From: Elysia crispata
Taxonomy: Eukaryota > Mollusca > Gastropoda > Plakobranchidae
Direction of reading: 5' to 3'
DNA length: 64,000 nt
Assembly: GCA_033675545.1 (NCBI GenBank)
Contig: JAWDGP010006196.1
Span: 146,001-210,000 of the forward strand
The first letter of the stretch is position 1. Each line of letters starts with the position of its first letter. Position numbers and translations under genes: made by a program. This document shows, in pieces, positions 54,976-64,000 of the stretch. The notes under the pieces were generated by a model. That model did not search any database, was not told where the DNA came from, and saw nothing but the letters and a program-made list of their open reading frames with translations.

Positions 54976-56385
54976 GTATGTCCTTTTCCCACACTTTCTT
55001 GCAACTAGAAGTTTGGTGATAGATTGCCTAGATAACCCTATCCATCCCATATAAATGAGGATTCTTGGTGCCTCTGCAGACACCATATAAACTACTGATT
55101 AACTCTTATAAATTGACAACGCTTGGAGAGCTGTACTGAATTTTCACGTCACAGTATTATCATGCATTGTCTCCACATCGACTTTGTAGATACATTTGAT
55201 ACTGAGCCAATCTACCGCAGCTAGAAAGATAATAATCTAAGCCCATCTAAACGGCAGAATACTACACGGCCCTAACCAGTCTAGCAGTGTAGTGGCTCGG
55301 ACGCTATTGTTATTACTTTAGTTACACCCGGATATCGAAGATCCCTTCTTTAGTTGCAATCATTATTTTTCCTGAAGCCTGCTTTTTACTCACTGAATCA
55401 TACTATTGTCAATAGAAGTTTAAATATGTCTTATGTCAAGCTTACGGTTCTGTCTGAATCATGAACATCTATGGTTACTTGACAGAACTATTAAAACCGG
55501 TGTTCCTAAGCCTCATGGTTTGTATACTGATCTATACATAGCATTGAACTTTCTGCCAGTTTTTCTTTTCTAAACTCTCCCAAGGCTAGTTGTTTTCCCA
55601 AGCTGCTATCCACCTTGCGAGCGAAGTTGCAGATCTATGAATGAACAAATTATTAGACTTTTAGTTGTCAGTGCTAATATTTTGTGAGTATAACTGGTGC
55701 GATGGATTTTAATAATGAGAGCTAGACTATTTTTTATTTTGGAAGAAATTTAACACAAAGCTGTTGTTGACAAGTACATTAAAAACTGTTTGTATCACAC
55801 ATAAGAATAATAATTATTTTTATTGATATGTAGATATTCAACCATAAATATAGACTGGTTGATTGATTGATTGGTTGATCGCTTGAATGATAGAATAATA
55901 ATTAGAAGTACATATAAATAGATAGTCAAATAAATATACAAACATAATTATACAGATAAACATATAGATAGACACAAAGATAAATTGATTGATAGAAAGC
56001 TAACTAGCTAGCTAGCTGGATGGATAGATGGAAAGATAGATTGAGAGAGATTGATACAGAAAGACCAATAGACAGTGATCTAGGTAGGCTGACATTCAGG
56101 CACGTGCACATATGAGAAAGAAACTGAAATGGAAAAACAGCAAGTGAGAGGGAAATAAAACATTGGATCTAATGGCTGGAGTGTCCACGGCAAACTGGGC
56201 CTGGATATTTTGACAGGACTTGTGAGTGCGTGAGCGGCTCAATTGATGCGGCTCAGATCTTGTTACATTTATCTGCAAAGATCAGTGGATTCATCGTTAT
56301 GACATTTTAGCTGTCACGCACTTTAATTTTTTTTTCTTTTTATGCATATAGCCCCTATTGCAGCATTGACTCATCGTGTCTCCCC
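54976..56385. other. No gene recognised; degenerate GATA/GATT repeats at 55855-56085
   Basis: A loosely repeated GATA/GATT tetranucleotide tract; otherwise no motif. Confidence 0.5.
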
Positions 56386-56386
56386 T

Positions 56387-56416
56387 CCCCCCCCCCCCCC
56401 CCCCCCCCCCCCCCCG

Positions 56417-56492
<76 letters not shown>
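56387..56492. repeat. Poly-C run followed by (CT)n
   Basis: About 27 C residues (56389-56415) then about 36 CT units. Pro-rich plus Leu-Ser frames are artefacts. Confidence 0.95.
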
Positions 56493-56496
<4 letters not shown>

Positions 56497-57089
56497 TTTC
56501 TGCTTTTATAGTAAGACCAAATTGAGGCAAAGAGTTTTAGACCAGGAATTAGTTGCCTTTTTATTTGTTCGTACATTTCATAATTAACTTATTTCTTTTC
56601 AAAGCAACTTCATTAATATAAATACTTTTACGTTGGTGATGAGCACTATAGGCCTCAGAAAAATACAACCAGCTAGTTTTTAAGGTTATCTTAAAGAAAG
56701 CCATAACCATTGTTGAAATGGACCAACACATTTTCGTTTATCAGGGGAGTGCAGGTGGTGGTATTAGATTTTCCGTCCTGATATCCACAGGGACTACTTC
56801 GTTGAGTGCACTGGTTTGGACCTGATCGCTGATTACTGTAACGTTTACGGGAATGACAGTGGCTTGTAAAATCAAATGTTGCTGTGCTCGTGTGCTGTGA
56901 TAATTCAACATTCCGAAATATCGAATCTGACACATTTTATATTGTTACCGGCTCAATCTTGCGCTCTGTAAAGGATGAAACCGTTTCCAGATCCAAAAAC
57001 AAATACGTATAAACCTTAATAGCTCAACACTGGAAACGGTACTAGGAAATAGCTATTTGAAATTGCCTTGTAATGAAGAAAGTAAGCGT

Positions 57090-57095
<6 letters not shown>

Positions 57096-57156
<61 letters not shown>

Positions 57157-57306
57157 GAATTCTGTCGTTATTATTTCTATGGCTTCAGATGCAAAACCAT
57201 CTCTTTCCCTGAAAGATGGTTCTCACAACTGGTTCTATGAGAATGTAGGGTGATGATAGTTGTTTTGTACAAAAATTGTCCTATCATCTAGACATTAGGG
57301 TAAAAG

Positions 57307-57390
<84 letters not shown>
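57096..57390. repeat. Two (CT)n microsatellites
   Basis: 57096-57153 and 57310-57390, separated by 156 bp of unique sequence; both have CT on the plus strand. Confidence 0.95.
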
Positions 57391-57392
<2 letters not shown>

Positions 57393-57590
57393 TTAAATTT
57401 GTATGTTTATTGTTGGAGCCGAATAAAGAGAAAATAGACTTTACCCTCGCCAAGTTTTGATGCATTGCTGTTCTTAATGTCAGCCTGCGTGTTTTTTTCA
57501 CTGGCGGTTTCTCTTTACAAACATCACAATATCGTTATTGGCTCACTCACTTGTTCAAACACTTCATTCCTAACTGATTGCTATACATAA

Positions 57591-58110
57591 TCAGTTCAGT
57601 TCAGTTCAAGTTTATTACGACCCAGGTCATGTGATACAAGAATATAGGTGCCAGGTAAAATGTAAGAAATGCAATGTGTCATTAGAAAGAAATAACTGGC
57701 ATACATAATGCTAATGGTTTATACAGGAGATTGAAAATAAGGAAAAGAAACTTCAGCTTATTTAGATAATACGACATAAAAAAAATTCCCCACCATTCAG
57801 AGCGGGAACAAGCAGTTGATTTTTTAGATAAATTTGCTAAGCTTTTTTGACACTCTGCACAATTTTTTAGATTATACTTGTTAAAAATATTTGGATAGCG
57901 ATAAAATTTCATTTTTATTAACAGTCCTTTCACTCAATACTTTGACAGACAAATAGATCATTGAACTCATCACCCAACTCCAAACCTTCACGGAAAGGAC
58001 ATACTCTTTCTGACAAATAAACATTTTCCCATTCTTCGATAAGACACTTAGAGTTATTCAATCTAAACTTTGTGATGGCGATTCCCTTCTTTAAAGGCAA
58101 AATATTAGGA
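57591..58110 (-). pseudogene. LINE 3' end: C-terminal cysteine domain and tail
   Basis: The minus strand reads KKGIAITKFRLNNSKCLIEE, then SERVCPFREGLELGDEFNDL and FVC, followed after a stop by KMKFYRYPNIFNKYNLKNC. This is the C-terminus found after the RT domain in many animal LINEs (KFRxxNHxLPIExGR, ERxCxxCxxxxIGDExHxLxxC, YxRPNIxKF). One Cys and the His are changed. The 3' end is a short tandem TGAAC repeat (57591-57610), a usual terminus of such elements. Confidence 0.65.
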
Positions 58111-60634
58111 AAAGGGTTTTTTGGAAATCCTTACAAATTATTCTGAAAAAGCTATATTTTGAAGTGTTGTTTAACTTTAATACTGTGCTTAGGCATTGAA
58201 TATACTGATCCTTTAGCCTTTGCTTCATTACATTGACTCAGAGTTGAGTAGTTGTGTAATTCTGTTTGATAAAGAGCCCGAGTTACTTCAGTGCTTGATG
58301 GATATAGTCCTGATATTTTGATTTGAAATTCGAGGTTTCGTTTTGCTCAGTTAAGCTGTTCTGTTTAAAAGAATAGAAGCCGTGAGACCGATAGTATTTT
58401 CTCCTTAAATTTTAGAGCTCTTTCGCAAAGGCAATTAGCCTAGTATGGGCGGTAACCATAGTCCACTACAAACTATGCAGCTCAGTGTGCTTTTGTTTAC
58501 TTTAAAAACTCGCTCCAAGCTTGTATGTAACATAACTCAATAAATTACAACTGAAAACTGAGCGCTAGACATAGGCACCGGGATCATCAGTTAAAGGAAT
58601 AATGTAATGAAACTTGGCGTTGTCGTCTGATGACGGTGCGTAGAGTTTTTAGAGAAACGCCTGCTTTATTCAAGCATTCATAGGTAATAGAAACTAGGGA
58701 AAGTGCCTGTAAAACTCGAAAAGATTCACCAGAAAGCAGAATTGGTCAAGATGTGTCTTTAGCAAATGACTTATCCATAGATTTCATCAACAAATGCACC
58801 CTAATGGAGGCAGTCGGGTCAGTGATAGCATTACAGCACCACGTGCTACTTTCTTAATTATTCTAGCATCATTAATATTCCAATAAAAAATTCACAATAC
58901 AACGGTATAAAATAATTATGATAAGCTTTGTCTACCGATAAGAAACGGTTGCAGCACAATCTAATATAAGGATTCCCCCCCCCCCCCCCCCTTTCCTTTT
59001 ACGGCTTTTTTATGCAGTTTACGCAAACAGAAAAAAAACATTGGAATGTCGTTAAACTAATGGCAAAAGCACCATTTATATAACGATTCCTTAGGCTTGA
59101 AATGTTAAATGTCGCTGGGAATCATTTTGATTTTCTAAAAATCCTTTGCAAACAATAGATTAAAACGTAAGTGATTTTCAGAAAGGAAGAAGATAACATG
59201 TTATGCTAGATTTGAAGCATCGCCGCTTGCTGCCAACCCTTTCACACATGTTTCTTCACCTCATATGCAAATACGCGCTCCGTACGTCTATATCAAAACC
59301 TTCGTGCTAAAACTAGAAACATTTTGAATTATAACTCCATCCGTTATTTTTTTCCTCTAATTTTGATGACATATATAAGAATTAAAAGAATATTCATACC
59401 GATCTATGACCTAATCTAGAGTTGATCATAATTTAATCAATAAAAGTGATGTTATTTCTACAAAACACATAAACATATTCTCTTGATATTGATTGAATGA
59501 AATCAAGAAGGATTCTTATAATACTTTTTGTTTAGAAAACTTCATTTCATCGGCTTACAACCAGAAATATCTATGTTTATTTGGAGCAAAAGGCTAAAAA
59601 ATTAAGTAAATCAAGGCAGCCGTGCCTTTTTTCACCATGTCTATAAATATCATATCACCCATTCCTTGTGATTGAATACAATGGCCAATCTCGGAACGTT
59701 TATGTCCAATATTTTTTTCGTTTTCTATCCTGTCAAAATGACTATATCAGTGGTGGCAATTTATTTTGCATGCTCTTTGAGTGTGGATATAGTTATATCT
59801 GGCTGAAAAATTACACAATCACTGAATCTGTCGTTGCCAAAATTGATCAGTCTAAAACTCATCATTTTTTACGAAAAAGAAGCCAAATAGTTGAAACAAA
59901 AAACATCAACAAAAAAAAAACAAAAAATAATAAAGAAATCAGCAACAAGAACAAGAAAAAAACAACAACAACCAACATTGAGTTTATTTTAAAAGTGTGC
60001 ATGAAGTGATCACGTCTAAAATAACTGACTAGATTCACATTTATCAGAAAGCTAGAGCTGATAATGTCTTAAATGAATGGCTATGTTTGTGCTGTCCCTA
60101 AAACGAATAATCGATCAGGACTATCTAGAGCTTTCCTAGACAATCTACAAGAATTTGAACTATAAAGTGCTATGCACAGGCTTTTGTGTTCATCAAGCAA
60201 AAATACGGCACCAGGACTTGCCGCTCACATATAGAACAAAGAACTGCCGTACAATAATAATTTGCAAAGAGAGGAAAAAAACAAAACAACAAAAGGCCAC
60301 TCTCCTTATGAACGAAAGAGAGACATTAAGAAAAAAAAGCAACGAAATCAACAACAACAGCAAGAAAAAAAAAAAAAAACAAAAACAAAAACAAAAAGAA
60401 AACAACCCACTAATGTGGTATTCAAATATTTAGAAAATAGGACTCTAAGTTTGCGACACAAAACAATTATCTAAGGTTTCTCTAGTAGAAATAATTGGAA
60501 TGGAAGCACTCAGGCTGTCTGATGGATCCTCGAAACAGTTACAGGAAATTAACTTCAAAGAAAATCATAAACAAGGACAATTCACTAGAGATAATCAACA
60601 AAAATCAATGTAGGACACTCCTCACGCGGTTAAG

Positions 60635-60669
<35 letters not shown>

Positions 60670-63185
60670 AATACTTCATATCTAGAAGTTTATATTTTTT
60701 AGCACTTAACATCTCACGACTTGAAAATTTTTGAAATAAAAATCATGTAATTTAAGTCAACTAAAACTGAAACTGATAGTAAAAATGAAATACTCTTTGT
60801 ATTTTTTTTTCTAAAATATGAAGAGTATATAAGCAGATGATTTGACAATACTAAGCCATTATGAAGATATGCTTATTTTACCCAAAGCTCCTTCAATTGT
60901 AAGGGAAGGGCATTATATTTGATCTTGCTCTGCTTAAATTTAAGTAGCGTTTTCAAGATAGAATTATGTCAAGAAAACTCACTTCCAACAATGCGGGAAA
61001 CACTTGCATCAACTTGAAAAAAGGCATCTTTGAAAAATGAAAGCATTAATGACGCGCAGGTATTTCTAAGGATTGTTTGGACTATCCTTAACATCATAAA
61101 TAATAAAAAATACTGTTAAGATAAGAGAAAATGGCAGCGAGAGCAATATCTTCTGATCGGAAAACTTATGTCGGGACCATAGCGCTCGAAGAACACACTT
61201 TCTCTTGTTAGCTCTTAGGAAAGATAGTGTGGTCACCCCAATCTCTTTTTGCAAAAGATTATTGTTTAATTGTAAGCGCGTCAGGTAATCATGATAACGA
61301 CTCTAGTCATCGTTCTCATGTCATCAAATAGTTATAAGTCTTTTTCAAAGTCCCTAAAAGCCCTTAGACGGTGACAGCAGATATCTGCATGAAATATTAC
61401 ATCGTGCACTCCTAAGGATTTGGTCAGGTGTATCTAGATCCAGTGGTTCATTTTTAAGCTGTTTGTGTGGACTAAAATCTTTACCTTCTTTTTTCTCCCC
61501 AATTAAACCTTAACATTGTTGATAATAACAGTAAACATTGGAGAGAAAGAAGGGAAAGAAACACCAAATCATATAAACGAAATCTCACCAGCTTATCATG
61601 CGTTTTTAGTGTTCAAAAAATACACAAAGGGATTCAGCTTTTAATATCTTTAAGAAAATATGTTGTTCGAGGCTTATGTCAAAGGTGAACTCCTAACTTC
61701 AATTGTGAATGCTCGAGATCAATGGCGCAGTATTGCTAGGGAACAAAAGACTCTTACTTAATCATATTCCAATTTATACGTCATGCAACGGCTGTTTCTA
61801 CAGTATTTCCAAATAGGCCAAAGTTTTATGGTGGAGGTTCATTTTCTTAGAAAGTTCTTTTTAGTTCAGTTTAACTTCCATTGTCAATCAATTATCAAGC
61901 TCAGCATCAGCGGTCAACAACTCCAAACACGCCTTGCCGAGATTCAATGTCCTGGCGGATTCCACTTATCTCTGGAGGAATAGTCATTTCACATTTTCAG
62001 TTATATCAGGTGATTTTTTGTGTTTCGAACAGGAGTCTATCATAATTCATACAGTACAGTAATTGCTCACTACAAGGAAGAATTCTTCAACTTGTCAGAA
62101 ACAGTAGATTTTTTCTTATTATCCACGGTGTTGTCCACAGTTAGTGGAAAAACAAACATTTGTGACGTTTATCTCGACTAAAACCCGGTATGGATCAACT
62201 TTGTGAAAGAGCCAATGATCGCTCTCTGAGACAAAATGTTAGCTCATCACTTTTTTATCTAGTTAATTCATAAAAGAACTTTTATTTTTTATGTGATAGT
62301 TTTTTTTTTTAATCTCGAAGGAGAGTCATTGTGTGTGAGTTTAAGAATACAGGAATTATGAGCTTTTGCACAAATGCTGAACATTCAGGCATAGAATAGA
62401 CCAATATAACAAAGTAGAAGTAGATAGAACAACATTAAAATGCGAATGTTACTCAATGAGAGTATATGTTTGTCTAATTCACCTCCTGTGTGATTATCAG
62501 GTGAAAATGATCGATATTTTTCATCAAAGGATGTTCGGAACCATTTTTGAAGTTTAATATAAGATGATTGTTTGTCATGGGAACCAAGAATATCAACATG
62601 ATGTAAAAAATACGATGTGCCAAAGTACATAATTATGTTTTTGATGTGAACATGGGGAAGAATGGATCAATCTTATCACTAAATTTTTCATGAAAAATGT
62701 TGGTGATCCTCAACACTTGTTCGCCTTCGTGAATGGGCTGGATTAGCTTTTTACCAAGTAATTAGAAGGGGTTTCTATTGTTTATTGTTGGTGGATGTTA
62801 ATGAATAAACCATTTTCTCTGTATTTTTTTTATATTTTGTAAAGAATGTTGTGTAAGAGACCCATTTAAATTTTCTGTTCTTGCTTCTCAATCAGCACCC
62901 TATTTTAGCGATCAGCCCTTTAGGGCTTCAACACCAAAGCCTAAATCTAGGCTAGTGTGTGTTAAAGGAAATACTTTGAGGAATTTCGCTGTAAACAATT
63001 ACTTGTCTCCTGTGAAACAAAAAATACAGCTGGTTAGATGGGATCCGATCACTCAATCAATTGTCCACTTCCGGTCCCAGTTATGCGAAACCTATGTGAC
63101 AAGCGCCCTATCTACTGCAGTATCTGGTGCCCAAGATAGTTTTCTTTCATTTATCCTTATATTTGTATTTGAAACATATAAAGGG
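58111..63185. other. No gene recognised; scattered low-complexity tracts
   Basis: A poly-C run at 58976-58992, A-rich text at 59900-59970 and 60270-60400, and a (TA)n array at 60634-60662. The remaining AT-rich sequence has only short frames without motifs. The upstream body of the LINE at 57591 may extend to about 58400 in degraded form. Confidence 0.5.
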
Positions 63186-63189
63186 GCGT

Positions 63190-63240
63190 TCAATAGCTCG
63201 GGTGGTAGATTGCTTGACAAGAGAGCATGGACTCGATCTT
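63190..63240 (+). repeat. tRNA-like SINE head next to the tandem repeat
   Basis: A-box-like TAGCTCGGGTGGTAGA (63194-63209) and a B-box-like GGACTCGATC (63229-63238), as in tRNA-derived SINEs. Its B-box end overlaps the first base of the 338-bp repeat. Confidence 0.4.
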
Positions 63241-64000
63241 TGGTGAGTAAATATAATAATAGAGTCGAATCTTATTGAAGAAGCCGCATTCTTTAAAATT
63301 GTGATTAATAATCCATGCGTCGGCAAAAATAGAGGTCTCTACCCTAACATGTAAATATAGACGTATCTAAATCTTGAAAAGTATAGAATTTATATAAAGA
63401 TTATATCCATTGTCAAGATTTTAATAATCTATAGATCTAGATAACACCTTTCATTCAGATCTACCTCTGTACTTGAACATCCCTACAACATCTAAGATTA
63501 GAAATCTAAATGAGTGGTATACCCAATGATGTGCAACTTTATTCAAGAAATCATTAGAGTACTGTAGCTAAAGTTCTTTGGTGAGTAAATATAATAATAG
63601 AGTCGAATCTTATTGAAGAAGCCGCATTCTTTAAAATTGTGATTAATAATCCATGCGTCGGCAAAAATAGAGGTCTCTACCCTAACATGTAAATATAGAC
63701 GTATCTAAATCTTGAAAAGTATAGAATTTATATAAAGATTATATCCATTGTCAAGATTTTAATAATCTATAGATCTAGATAACACCTTTCATTCAGATCT
63801 ACCTCTGTACTTGAACATCCCTACAACATCTAAGATTAGAAATCTAAATGAGTGGTATACCCAATGATGTGCAACTTTATTCAAGAAATCATTAGAGTAC
63901 TGTAGCTAAAGTTCTTTGGTGAGTAAATATAATAATAGAGTCGAATCTTATTGAAGAAGCCGCATTCTTTAAAATTGTGATTAATAATCCATGCGTCGGC
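63237..64000. repeat. 338-bp tandem repeat running off the right edge
   Basis: Units start at 63237, 63575 and 63913 (TCTTTGGTGAGTAAATATAA); the third is cut by the window end. By eye, the first two copies are identical over their full length. There is no coding potential; each unit contains a TAGATCTAGAT word. Confidence 0.95.

Overview
The window is AT-rich, repeat-laden DNA from an animal nuclear genome. Small exons with GT-AG introns, tRNA-derived short repeats, several classes of transposon debris, very many di- and trinucleotide microsatellites and dispersed TAGATC hexamer runs point to an invertebrate. A mollusc, probably a gastropod, is my best guess; that is inference, not proof. No bacterial, viral or organellar block is visible.

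Left part (1-8.2 kb). A gene on the minus strand is hidden in small exons between microsatellites. Six exons (8162 down to 929) join with compatible phases into a signal peptide, a short Cys-rich segment and two cadherin repeats; the gene runs off the left edge. Its introns hold (ACT)n, (AAACTA)n, (AGT)n and (AAT)n arrays and a decayed LINE reverse transcriptase (plus strand, 3.94-4.80 kb). A solo-LTR-like repeat lies at 1.13 kb.

Middle-left (8.2-29.6 kb). The best supported gene is a four-exon minus-strand orthologue of HAPSTR1 (C16orf72), the HUWE1-associated stress-response protein: exon 1 at 29.5 kb, stop codon at 18.18 kb, 269 predicted residues. Its 8.1-kb first intron carries a LINE remnant, a tRNA-like SINE and a 3.09-kb hAT transposon with a broken transposase containing an in-frame 3 x 57 bp repeat. 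Exon-like stretches downstream (17.2-17.6 and 14.9-15.1 kb) may be a small extra gene or 3' UTR structure.

Middle-right (29.6-49.9 kb). No confident host gene. Simple repeats dominate. A 4.5-kb PIF/Harbinger transposon (40734-45278) is inserted into a second copy of the LTR-like repeat seen at 1.13 kb. Inside it, a 333-bp MADF/BESS-type coding segment occurs twice in opposite orientation, and one copy replaces the catalytic core of the transposase. A decayed LINE endonuclease lies at 46.6-46.9 kb.

Right part (49.9-64 kb). A complete but dead Ty3/Gypsy retrotransposon (49926-54224, minus strand) has 232-bp LTRs, a CTAC target duplication, a tRNA-Trp primer site and a CHCC Gag knuckle, as in the CsRn1 lineage. 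Its integrase has Lys at the catalytic Glu position. A third LTR-like copy follows (54.8 kb), then a LINE 3' end (57.6-58.1 kb), more CT arrays, and a 338-bp tandem repeat that enters the right edge.
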